Source: Minicystis rosea | Lineage (GTDB): Bacteria > Myxococcota_A > Polyangia > Polyangiales > Polyangiaceae | Length of the DNA: 64,000 nucleotides | Assembly: GCA_001931535.1 (NCBI GenBank) | Contig: CP016211.1 | Coordinates: 12,694,377-12,758,376 of the forward strand | Reading direction: 5' to 3' | Part shown: in pieces, positions 53,937 through 61,870 of the stretch | Position numbering within the stretch: the first letter of the stretch is position 1 | Layout: each line of letters begins with the position of its first letter | Position numbers and translations under genes: made by a program | Notes under the pieces: model-generated | Told to the model about the DNA's origin: nothing | Database searches by the model: none | The model's input: the letters and a program-made list of their open reading frames with translations, nothing else

Positions 53937-54506
53937 TCACGCCGGCACGAGCGAGCGGGGGTTCAAGAGCGACGTGAGGATGTGATCGCGCCAGGCGCCG
54001 CCGATGAACAAGTACTCGCGGGCGTAGCCTTCGACGACGAAGCCGAGGCGCTTCAAGACGCGGCCGCTGCGCTCGTTCGTGGGGATGTAGTTGGCTTGGA
54101 CGCGATGGAGCTTGAGCTCCTGGAAGACGAAGGGGATGGCGGCGTTGAGCGCCTCGGTCACGAGGCCGCGGCCCTCCCAGCGGTGATCGATGCTGTAGCC
54201 CAGCGTGCAGGTTTGGAACGAGCCGCGCACGATGTTGTTGAAGTTCACGTGGCCGAGCACGGGGCCCTCGGGCTTGCCGCGCTCGAGGAGGGCGAAGCGG
54301 AGGGATTGATCGCGGGCGAGCTCGTCCTGGTTGCGCTCGAGGCGCCGGTACCAATAGCCCTCGGTGAAATAGCCCTCGGGCCGCGGGGGCTCCCAGCGCG
54401 CGAGGTGCGCGTCGTTCTCCCGCGCGTAGGCGACGAAGCGCGCCGCCGTCTCGGGCGGCGGCATGGTGAGGAGGAGGCGATCGGTCTCGAGACGGGGAGC
54501 GTCCAT
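53937..54506 (-). CDS. GNAT-family N-acetyltransferase (RimJ/RimL-like)
   Basis: 189 residues from the ATG at 54506. Motif B/A elements of RimJ-like GNATs are clear: LETDRLLLTMPP, HVNFNNIVRGSFQTCTLGYSID, RWEGRGLVTEALNAAIPFVF (acetyl-CoA pyrophosphate loop RxxGxG/A) and RVQANYIPTNERSGRVLKRLGFVVEGYAREY. It acetylates protein N-termini or small amines with acetyl-CoA. The ATG overlaps the stop of the signalling hub gene (TGATG), so it is translationally coupled and may modify a partner of that pathway. Confidence 0.9.
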   Translation of the reverse strand: MDAPRLETDRLLLTMPPPETAARFVAYARENDAHLARWEPPRPEGYFTEGYWYRRLERNQDELARDQSLRFALLERGKPEGPVLGHVNFNNIVRGSFQTCTLGYSIDHRWEGRGLVTEALNAAIPFVFQELKLHRVQANYIPTNERSGRVLKRLGFVVEGYAREYLFIGGAWRDHILTSLLNPRSLVPA

Positions 54507-57067
54507 CAGGTCGAGCCCTCGTCGAGGCGACGCATGCCCTCGAGGAGGAGCGCTTCGGGAGAGGCCTCGATGGTGCGCGTCGTCGGCTTGAAGGTGGGAT
54601 CGAGGCGGAAGTCGCCCTCGCGCAGCGTGAGGAGCTTGTAGAAGGCATCTTCGCCGCGGAGCGCGTCCCAGCGGGCGTCGACCACCTGGCCTTCGGCGAA
54701 GTCGATCTCGCCGCTGCTCGGGCCGGAGGTGATGCGGAGCGCGCACGTCTTCCGGCCGTGCCAGAGGATCTGGATCATGTCGGGGAGCGACATCTCGGTG
54801 AGCGAGCCGGTCACGCCGCGCGCGCCGCCGCCGCCCTCCTTGCTCGCGCGCCGCTCGATGAGCTGGCGCAGCTTGGCGGCGAAGATGTCGGCGGAGACGG
54901 GCTTCATCACGAAGTCGTCCACGCCGAGATCGAAGGCGCGCTGCGCGGCCTGACGATCGGTCTTGCTCGTGAGCATCACCCAGGTGACGTCGCGCGCGGC
55001 GCCCTCTTTGAGCAAAGCGTCGCGGAGGGCGAGGCCGCCGTCGGGGGTGTCGAGATCGATCTCGCTGATGACGGCGTCGATCTCGTTCTCGCCGAGGAGC
55101 TTCCGCGCTTGGGCCGCGGTGCGCGCGATCTTCACCTCGAAGCCCTGCTCGATGAGGCGCAGCTCGAGGACGGTGGTCTCCTCCGGATCGGGATCGACGA
55201 TGAGCGCTTCGTGGCGATCGCTGAGGAGCTTGGCGCGCATGTCCTCGCCCGTCGTCGACTGGCGGAAGATGTCGACGATGTTGGGATCGAAGACGGTGCT
55301 GCGATACTGGAGCAGCACCTCGCAGGCCTCGAAGGGGCGGAGGATCTTGCGGTAGGGGTTGCGCGGGTTCTGCGTCAGGTCGGCGTACGTGTCGGCGACG
55401 GCGAGGATGCGCGCGCCGAGCGGGATGTCCTTGCCGGCCTGACCATCGGGGATGCCTTGGCCATCGTAGCGCTCGTACATCGAGGCGATGGCCTGGAGCG
55501 TCTCCGGGAGGAGGCCGACCGACTCCATCAAGTGGACGGGGAGATCGCCGCTCTTGCCGGCCGCGATGCGGTGGCCTTCGTACTCGGCGACGTTGAGCGC
55601 GGTGAGGTGGTAGGCGCCCATCTTGCCGAGATCGTGCAGGTAGCCGGCCGCCGTGAACGCCGCCGTCTGCAGCGGCGAGAGGCCGATGCGCTCACAGGTC
55701 TTGCGGGTGAGGCGCGCGACGGTGGCCGAGTGGCCGCGGAGATCGGCGCGCGAGCTCTCCAGCAGGCTGACGAGGACGTTGAGGGTCTCGATGTATTGCG
55801 GCGACGCCGAGGCGGGCAAGGCGGCCTTCGCGTTCGCGCTGCTCTGCGACGACGTCGAGGGCGAGCGCGCCGGCGCGGGCGGCTGCGCCGCTGGCTGCGG
55901 GGGCGCGAGGAACTGATCGATCTTGGTGGGCGTGTGCGATCGGCTCCGCGCAGGCTGCGCCGGGGCCGGCGCTTCGCGCGGAGGAGGGGACTGCGGCGCA
56001 GGCGGCGGCGGCGACTGCATCTGCTGCGGCTGCTGCATCTGCTGCGGCGGCTGCATTTGCGGTTGCTGCATCTGCGGCGACTGCATTTGCGGCGACTGCA
56101 TCTGCGGTTGCTGCATCTGCGGCTGCTGCATCGCGGGTGCGGGGCCGCCGAAGCCGCCTTGCGGGCCTTGCGCCCAGCCCTGCGGTTGCTGCGTCCACTG
56201 GCCCGGCTGCTGCTGCGGTCCCCACCCGGGCTGCTGCGGTCCCATCCCGAAGGCGCCTTGCTGCGGTCCCATCCCGAAGCCGCCTTGCGGCGGCCCCATC
56301 CCGAACGGGTTCTGTTGCGGCGCGCCCATGGGGAACTGGGTGGCCGCTTGCTGAAAGGGGCCGCCCCAGGGCTGCTGCTGCGGGCCCCATCCGGCTTGCG
56401 GAGGTTGGGGCGGTGGGGCCAAGGGCGTGTGCGACTGCGTCCAGCTCTGTGTGGGCGAGCTCGGCGGCGTGGGCTGCTTCTGCGTCGGCGTGCCGCCGGG
56501 CTGCGACTGGGTCTGTGTCGAGCGGCGATCGAAGGGATCGCCCGCGTGCAGCATCTCGAGGAAGCCGACGGGACGGGAGAGGACGCTGAAGGCGCCGCGA
56601 TCGTTGCGGTAGTGGTACTGGATGGCGGCGCGCACGGCGGCGGGGCGGGCGGCGAGCGCGCGCACCTCCTTCACGCCGGCGGCGAGGCGGACCTCGTGCA
56701 GGGCCGCGTCGTTGTCGGGGTCGGCCGTGACCACCGAGAGGACGCTCGCCTTGTCGTCGAAGAGGACCGGGAAGACGCCGTGCAGATCGGCGGTGCGCAC
56801 CGGCACGCGGGCGAGGAGGCGGGGCTCGATCACCGCCTTCGAGAGCTTGTCGCCCGAGACGAAGCGGGTGTTGTGCACGGTGGCGATGAACTTGAGGAGG
56901 TCGGCCTCGCTCATCACCTCGAGCTCGATCAGCGCCTCTTCGATGCGACCCTTCTGGCGCGTGGCGTACTCGACGACCCGCTGGTGATCTTCGCGCGTGA
57001 GCCGCCCCTCCGCGAGCAGCCGATCGGCGATGCGCTGGTTGATACCTGAGAATCGGCCGTTGGACAT
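54506..57067 (-). CDS. Multi-domain signalling hub: MshEN, degenerate HD-GYP, degenerate receiver and PATAN (DUF4388) domains
   Basis: 853 residues. An N-terminal MshEN-type domain (~9-145) may bind cyclic di-GMP (INQRIADRLLAEGRLTREDHQRVVEYA). A Gln/Pro/Met/Gly-rich linker (~190-400) with QPQMQ and GMGPQQ repeats follows. An HD-GYP-like domain (~430-610) keeps YLHDLGKMG (His478-Asp479) but has SMYERYDGQGIPDG in place of HHExxDGxGYP. The receiver domain (~628-745) has Glu669 where the phospho-acceptor Asp is expected (VISEIDLDTPDG). A PATAN domain (~760-850) ends it (TGSLTEMSLPDMIQILWHGRKTCALRI). It is probably a non-catalytic, constitutively set c-di-GMP-responsive scaffold. Confidence 0.9.
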   Translation of the reverse strand: MSNGRFSGINQRIADRLLAEGRLTREDHQRVVEYATRQKGRIEEALIELEVMSEADLLKFIATVHNTRFVSGDKLSKAVIEPRLLARVPVRTADLHGVFPVLFDDKASVLSVVTADPDNDAALHEVRLAAGVKEVRALAARPAAVRAAIQYHYRNDRGAFSVLSRPVGFLEMLHAGDPFDRRSTQTQSQPGGTPTQKQPTPPSSPTQSWTQSHTPLAPPPQPPQAGWGPQQQPWGGPFQQAATQFPMGAPQQNPFGMGPPQGGFGMGPQQGAFGMGPQQPGWGPQQQPGQWTQQPQGWAQGPQGGFGGPAPAMQQPQMQQPQMQSPQMQSPQMQQPQMQPPQQMQQPQQMQSPPPPAPQSPPPREAPAPAQPARSRSHTPTKIDQFLAPPQPAAQPPAPARSPSTSSQSSANAKAALPASASPQYIETLNVLVSLLESSRADLRGHSATVARLTRKTCERIGLSPLQTAAFTAAGYLHDLGKMGAYHLTALNVAEYEGHRIAAGKSGDLPVHLMESVGLLPETLQAIASMYERYDGQGIPDGQAGKDIPLGARILAVADTYADLTQNPRNPYRKILRPFEACEVLLQYRSTVFDPNIVDIFRQSTTGEDMRAKLLSDRHEALIVDPDPEETTVLELRLIEQGFEVKIARTAAQARKLLGENEIDAVISEIDLDTPDGGLALRDALLKEGAARDVTWVMLTSKTDRQAAQRAFDLGVDDFVMKPVSADIFAAKLRQLIERRASKEGGGGARGVTGSLTEMSLPDMIQILWHGRKTCALRITSGPSSGEIDFAEGQVVDARWDALRGEDAFYKLLTLREGDFRLDPTFKPTTRTIEASPEALLLEGMRRLDEGST
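56005..56135 (-). repeat. Intragenic QPQMQ-type repeat
   Basis: On the minus strand the segment encodes near-repeats MQQPQMQQPQMQSPQM, built on a 12- to 18-bp DNA unit (CATCTGCGGCTGCTG-like). It is part of the disordered linker of the signalling hub, and its length could vary by slippage. Confidence 0.7.
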
Positions 57068-57479
57068 CAGTCGGGGTTCTCGGTGTCGAGCGGAGCCCAG
57101 GGCCCTACGGAGCCCCGCGGACAGGAACGGAGCGCAGCTTGCGGCGCCTCGCAGGAATATACCGCCGGGCCTCGGAGGCCGGCGAAGAATCGCCGATGCG
57201 TCCGATGAGCAGAGCTCGAGCAAAACCTCGCGGGCGCATCACCCCGAAGATCCGTGCGCGCTTCCCGAGCCCTCGCGTGGGGCGCGCGGTGAGGCCGCTC
57301 CGCGTCGACCCCTACGGCGGGGGCGGAGTCGGAGTGGCCGAGCGCGGGGCTACTTTGCCGCTTCGCGCGCGCGTCGCGAGGGATTGCGCGCGCCGCGGCG
57401 GACGGCTCCGTGACGGCGTGACGAAGACGACTTGTCGACCCCGCGCGTCGACCGTTGTAGCCTCGGGTGCACACGGCGC
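57068..57479. other. Intergenic region between divergent signalling genes, 412 bp
   Basis: No gene is supported. It contains a GGCCTC-G-GAGGCC palindrome (57168-57180). The promoters of both the signalling hub (minus) and the kinase at 57480 (plus) must lie here. Arg-rich open frames are shadows. Confidence 0.45.
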
Positions 57480-59147
57480 ATGCCTGCTCCCCCTTTGCCA
57501 GTCCAGGAGCTGGATCCCGAGGATCTGCTCATCGACGAGGAGCGGAACACCTCGCAGACCCGGCGAATGGGGTCCAACGCGCAGGCCGCGCTGGAGCTCG
57601 AGCTGCGCAGATCGTTCCCCGATGCGACGCCGGTTGCGCCGCCTGCCGCCATCGCCCCGGGCCCCGTGCTGCCGATCCCGGTGGTGGGAGCGCCGGTCAC
57701 GGCCGAGGGCGCGGCGCTGCCCAGGCCCTACCTCGCGGGCGACGTGATCGCCGGGAAATACCGGCTCACGCGCATCATCGGGCGCGGCGGCATGGGCGCG
57801 GTGTGGCAGGCGCACAACATCCCGCTCGACATCGACGTCGCCATCAAGCTCATCCGCCGCGATCGTACCGAGGCCGGCGCCGCCGAGCGCCTGCTCACCG
57901 AGGCGCGCGCCGCCGCGCGGCTGATGCACCCGTCGATCGTGCGCGTGTTCGATTTCGGCGAGTCGGAGCAGGGCGATCCGTTCATCGTCATGGAGCTGCT
58001 CCACGGCGAGTCGCTGAGCGCCATCCTCCGGCGGAAGAAGCGGCTCACGCCCGCGGTCGCCGTGCAGACGATGCTGCCCGTGGCGGCCGCGCTCGTGTCG
58101 GCGCACGGCAAGGGCATCGTTCATCGCGATCTCAAGCCGGACAACATCATCATCGTGACCGCGGAGAACGGCGCGCTTCTGCCGAAGATCGTCGACTTCG
58201 GGATCGCCAAGCTGCTCTCCGAAGGCATCGATCGGCACGTGACGCAGGCGGGCGAGGTGCTCGGCAGCCCCGACTACATGTCGCCGGAGCAGGCGCGCGG
58301 CGCGGAGAACGTCGGCGAGGCCACGGATTGCTGGGCCTTCTGCGTGGTGCTCTACGAGCTCGTCGCCGGCGTGCGGCCCTTCGAGGCGGCCAACTACAAC
58401 GCGCTGATCGCGTCCATCCTCACGAGCGATCCGCTCCCGATCTCGGCGCACGGCGTGAACGAAGGTCAGCTCGCGGCCATCATCGCGCAGGGGCTCGCCA
58501 AGGACGTGTCCGCGCGCTGGAACCGCATGCGCGATCTCGGCTGCGCGCTGGCGGCGTGGGCCGCGGGGCAGGGCATCGAGGACGACGTCACCGGCAACTC
58601 GATCGTGAAGCAATGGCTCGCGGGCGGGTTTCGGCGGCTCCTGACCGTGATGCCGGATGGGATGCCGGTGGCCGCATCCAATGCGGCTGGGTCTTCGCCC
58701 GCGGGGGCGCCGCCGCCCGTCGTCGAGACCATCGTGGCCAAGCGGCGGACAGCGCCCCGCCTCCTGTGGATCGCGCCGGCCATCGCGGTGACGGCGTTGT
58801 TCGGCACCGGCGCGTGGCTCGTCCACGATCGACTGGCGCCGCTCCTCGGCGTGCAGGCCGGCACGAGCGCGCCAACGGCTTCCGCCGGCGCCGAGGCGGC
58901 CACCTCCGCTGCGCCGACGGCCGCCTCCGGTGAGCCGGCGGCCTCCGCTGCGCCTTCGGCGAGCAGCTCGGCGGATGCGGCTCCGGGAAGCTCGGCGGAT
59001 GCGGCTCCGGGAAGCTCGGCGGATGCGCCCGCGGGAAGCGCTTCGGCGGCTCCGCTCGGCAGCGCGCGCGCGCCGTGGCCCAAAGGCCTGCGCAAGAACA
59101 AGGGACCGCAGAAGTCGCCGCCGGCGCCGAAGAACATCCGCTTCTGA
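57480..59147 (+). CDS. Membrane Ser/Thr protein kinase
   Basis: 555 residues from the ATG at 57480. A Pro/Ala-rich N-terminal segment precedes the Hanks kinase domain (~95-370): GRGGMGAVW, Lys123 in VAIKLIRR, catalytic Asp217 in HRDLKPDN, Asp239 in DFGIAKL and PDYMSPEQ. One membrane helix lies near 433-452 (LLWIAPAIAVTALFGTGAWLV). The C-terminal extracytoplasmic part is a low-complexity SSADAAPG-type repeat with a basic end, with no recognised sensor domain. The kinase is monocistronic. It may phosphorylate FHA partners such as the activator at 39746, which is inference only. Confidence 0.92.
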   Translation: MPAPPLPVQELDPEDLLIDEERNTSQTRRMGSNAQAALELELRRSFPDATPVAPPAAIAPGPVLPIPVVGAPVTAEGAALPRPYLAGDVIAGKYRLTRIIGRGGMGAVWQAHNIPLDIDVAIKLIRRDRTEAGAAERLLTEARAAARLMHPSIVRVFDFGESEQGDPFIVMELLHGESLSAILRRKKRLTPAVAVQTMLPVAAALVSAHGKGIVHRDLKPDNIIIVTAENGALLPKIVDFGIAKLLSEGIDRHVTQAGEVLGSPDYMSPEQARGAENVGEATDCWAFCVVLYELVAGVRPFEAANYNALIASILTSDPLPISAHGVNEGQLAAIIAQGLAKDVSARWNRMRDLGCALAAWAAGQGIEDDVTGNSIVKQWLAGGFRRLLTVMPDGMPVAASNAAGSSPAGAPPPVVETIVAKRRTAPRLLWIAPAIAVTALFGTGAWLVHDRLAPLLGVQAGTSAPTASAGAEAATSAAPTAASGEPAASAAPSASSSADAAPGSSADAAPGSSADAPAGSASAAPLGSARAPWPKGLRKNKGPQKSPPAPKNIRF

Positions 59148-59359
59148 GCTGCGGGAAGGGCTCGCGTCCTTTCGCGTCACGCCGCGTCGGTCACGTTCCG
59201 AGCCGAGCCGCGCATCGATGTCGGCGCGCGCGCCGATGAACGCGGCGCAGGCGCGGCGCCACGATAGGTCGCGCGTCGCGCACACCGGCCGAGGCGCACC
59301 GGCATGCGGCGTGCACCGATGGTGTGCTGGCCGTCAACTTTCGCACGGGAGGCCTCCGC

Positions 59360-59776
59360 ATGGGCTCGACGTTCACGTTCCGGAGCGCACGGCGACTCGC
59401 CGCTGTCGCGATGATCGCTGCGATTGTGTTTGGCTGCGGAGCGAAGGTCGCGGTCGATCGCGACGGTGGGGTGATCGGATACGGCGGCGCCGGCGGCGAA
59501 GGGACGTACAGCACGGGAACGGGCTTCGGTGGCAGCGGCGCCAAGGACGGTGGCAGCTGTGCGCTCACGTCGACCGGCGTCGGCGCCGGCCAGAGCCAGA
59601 CCACCGCCTGCTTCCCAACGCCGGCCGACGGCTGCCCCAACCAGTACGACGCCGTGCTGCACATCGTCCCGAGCAGCTCGTGCGTGTACTTGGTCTCCGT
59701 CGATTGCGGCCCCGTCGCGTCCTCGAGCAAGTGCTGTTACCTCGTGACCGAGGAAGCGAAACCCTGCGAGGGTTAG
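59360..59776 (+). CDS. Small Cys-rich lipoprotein
   Basis: 138 residues from the ATG at 59360, with GGGAGG 7 nt upstream. The lipobox is AIVFGC (Cys26). A Gly-rich linker (GYGGAGGEGTYSTGTGFGGSG) precedes a domain with at least seven cysteines: SCAL, TACFPT, DGCPNQYD, SSCVYL, VDCGP and KCCYL. No family is recognised. It is a single gene between the kinase and the FGE-like gene. Confidence 0.78.
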   Translation: MGSTFTFRSARRLAAVAMIAAIVFGCGAKVAVDRDGGVIGYGGAGGEGTYSTGTGFGGSGAKDGGSCALTSTGVGAGQSQTTACFPTPADGCPNQYDAVLHIVPSSSCVYLVSVDCGPVASSSKCCYLVTEEAKPCEG

Positions 59777-59885
59777 CCCGGCGCGCGCGCCGCGCGTGAT
59801 CGCGGCGACGAAGCTTCACCACGATGTCGCGCCGGCGCGTGGTCCTTCACGATGAGGCTTGCCGAGAGGCGCGGGCTCTGCACCC

Positions 59886-60623
59886 ATGCGCGCGGTGTTC
59901 CTCGAGAGCTTGCTCGCCCAGATCCTCGCCGCCGCGCCCGCGCCGCCGTCTTCCAGCGCGGCGTGCCCGCCCGACATGCGCCTCGTCGAAGGGGTGCATC
60001 ACGAGAACGTGCAGCGCATCTGCGCCGATTGGCGCGCCGGTCATTGCTTCGCGATCTTCCCGGGGCTCGTCGCGTACGAGCCGCGCGCGACGCCGATCCG
60101 CGCGTGCATGGATGTCTACGAGTGGCCGAACAAGGCGGGCGTCGTGCCCGTGGTGATGGCGCGCTTCGTCGAGGCGGAGGCCCTGTGCGCCACCGCGGGA
60201 AAGCGGCTCTGCACCGAGTTCGAATGGGAGCTCGCATGCGAAGGCCCCGAGACGCGCCCGTGGCCTTACGGCTGGCACCAACAGCCGGGCACCTGCAACA
60301 GCGACAAGCCTTATCGTCCGGTCAGCGAGGCCAAGCTCGCCTCGCGCGACGCGGCGGTGCGCGACGCCGAGACGAAGCGCGCATGGCAAGGCGAGCCCGC
60401 GGGATCCCGCGCGGCCTGCGTGAGCGCCTACGGGGTCCACGATCTCACGGGCAACGTCGAAGAGTGGGTGCAGACGTCTCGCCCCGAGTGGCCGTATCGA
60501 TCCTCGTTGAAGGGCGGCTACTGGTCCAAGCCATGGGCCGGCTGCCGCGGCACGAACGAGTCGCACGGGCCGCAGTTCCGCTTCTACGAAGTGGGTTTTC
60601 GCTGCTGCAAGGATCCGAGCTGA
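59886..60623 (+). CDS. FGE-sulfatase (SUMF1) family protein
   Basis: 245 residues from the ATG at 59886; a start at 59859 adds nine residues. The N-terminus is a signal-like segment (MRAVFLESLLAQILAAAPAPP). The domain has the FGE-sulfatase pattern: MDVYEWPNKAGVVPVV, AEALCATAGKRLCTEFEWELACEG, YGVHDLTGNVEEWV, LKGGYWSKPWAGCR and RFYEVGFRCCKDP. In formylglycine-generating enzyme, two active-site cysteines act in a copper site; the GFRCC end here keeps a Cys pair, but a catalytic role is uncertain. Many bacterial members are non-enzymatic binding domains. It may act with the lipoprotein just upstream. Confidence 0.82.
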   Translation: MRAVFLESLLAQILAAAPAPPSSSAACPPDMRLVEGVHHENVQRICADWRAGHCFAIFPGLVAYEPRATPIRACMDVYEWPNKAGVVPVVMARFVEAEALCATAGKRLCTEFEWELACEGPETRPWPYGWHQQPGTCNSDKPYRPVSEAKLASRDAAVRDAETKRAWQGEPAGSRAACVSAYGVHDLTGNVEEWVQTSRPEWPYRSSLKGGYWSKPWAGCRGTNESHGPQFRFYEVGFRCCKDPS

Positions 60624-60764
60624 CGCTCGCACGCATCACGTGAGCGATGAAACGATGGCGCGAGCTGCGCTGGCTAGAGGAAGCCCGAAGCCAACCCTCG
60701 GGCCAGTCACGTTTCCCGATGCGACCACGTCAGGCCCGAAGCGGCGCAACGTGCTCGTCAGCGA

Positions 60765-60837
60765 GGGTGGATCGCGGGGTGGTGGGGCCCCAGCGGCTTC
60801 GCCGCTGGGGCGGCGGGGGCGCGTGCCCCCGCCGTGT
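60765..60837 (-). repeat. 73-bp dispersed 3'-end element, copy B
   Basis: On the minus strand it is identical over 73 bp to 41808-41880, with the same two hairpins. It begins 2 nt after the stop codon (60840-60842) of the PEGA gene on the minus strand, the same relative position and direction as copy A. Low-complexity similarity does not extend into the flanks. Confidence 0.9.
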
Positions 60838-60839
60838 AA

Positions 60840-61865
60840 CTAAAACGTGCCGGATACCCCGGCCCAGGTGGGCTTGACGACGAGCTCGGCCGAGGGCCCC
60901 GCGCTTTCCTTCTTCGTGCGGGTGCTGAGCACGATCATCGTCACGCCGGCGGCGACGCCGACCGCGCCGATGATGAGGCCCGTGTTGGCGATCGCTTGTT
61001 GCGTCTTGCCCTTGCTGATCTGATCGCTGACGTCGAGGCCGCGACAGCCGCCGGTGTCGCCGCCGCAGGTGGTCTTCAGATCCGAGTAGGTGCCCGAGCT
61101 GAGCGCGCCGCCCGCGGCGAACATGGCGAAGCCGGCGACGCCCACGCCGGCCGCCACGATGCCGCCGATGCGGAGCGGGCTCATCTTGCTGTGCGAGGCG
61201 GCGACGGGCTCCGGATTCTTCGAGACGGGTGCGCCGAGGCCGGCGTCGAGCTGCACGGCGCGACGCTCGCCGCCGCGGACCGCGATGGTGGTCTTCACCA
61301 TCGGGCGGCCGGGTGTCTCGACGCGCACGTCGTGGGTGCCGGGGTCGACGGGGTAGGGCCGGTTCCACCGCTCGGGCGCGATCTCCTGGTTGCCGATGTG
61401 CACCACCGAGCCGCGATCGGGGCGCAGCACGTCGACCGTGATCAAGCCGAGCTTGGGGCCGAGCTCGTCGCGCTCCACGTTGGCGCTGTCGCGCGTGGGG
61501 CCGTACTTCGCCTCGGTGGCCGCGCGGGCCGCGGCCTCCTCGGAGACTTTGTCGAACTCGAGCCACGCCTTCTGCGTGTCGCCGAGGGCCGCGAGACAGC
61601 GCGCGATGTAGAGGTGCGAGTTCGGGCTCGGCACCGTCTGGTACGAGAGCTTGAACTGCTCGAGCGCGGGGAGAAACTTCTTCGCTTTGAAGAGATCGCT
61701 CCCCTTCAGGTAGTGCGCCGTCGCCTTCTGCGTATCTCCCGCGACCGACGGCGCGGGAGGCGCGGGCTTGCGCTGCTGAGCCGCGGCGCTGCCGCCGGTG
61801 AGCAGCAGGGGCGCGGCGAAGATCGCGGCGAGGGCGGCGTGACGCTTCCAGGAGGCTCGTGTCAT
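60840..61865 (-). CDS. Secreted TPR/PEGA-like protein paired with a Ser/Thr kinase
   Basis: 341 residues. A signal peptide (to about SAAAQQ) is followed by a TPR-like stretch (AHYLKGSDLFKAKKFLPALEQFKLSYQTVPSPNSHLYIARCLAALG). A PEGA-like beta segment follows (VDVLRPDRGSVVHIGNQEIAPERWNRPYPVDPGTHDVRVETPG). Two helices lie near 230-255 and 290-310 (IIGAVGVAAGVTMIVL). It is encoded 5 bp after the kinase that runs off the window, so the two form an operon. The layout mirrors the kinase-PEGA pair at 8044-14119. Copy B of the 73-bp element ends its transcript. Confidence 0.82.
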   Translation of the reverse strand: MTRASWKRHAALAAIFAAPLLLTGGSAAAQQRKPAPPAPSVAGDTQKATAHYLKGSDLFKAKKFLPALEQFKLSYQTVPSPNSHLYIARCLAALGDTQKAWLEFDKVSEEAAARAATEAKYGPTRDSANVERDELGPKLGLITVDVLRPDRGSVVHIGNQEIAPERWNRPYPVDPGTHDVRVETPGRPMVKTTIAVRGGERRAVQLDAGLGAPVSKNPEPVAASHSKMSPLRIGGIVAAGVGVAGFAMFAAGGALSSGTYSDLKTTCGGDTGGCRGLDVSDQISKGKTQQAIANTGLIIGAVGVAAGVTMIVLSTRTKKESAGPSAELVVKPTWAGVSGTF

Positions 61866-61870
61866 CGATC

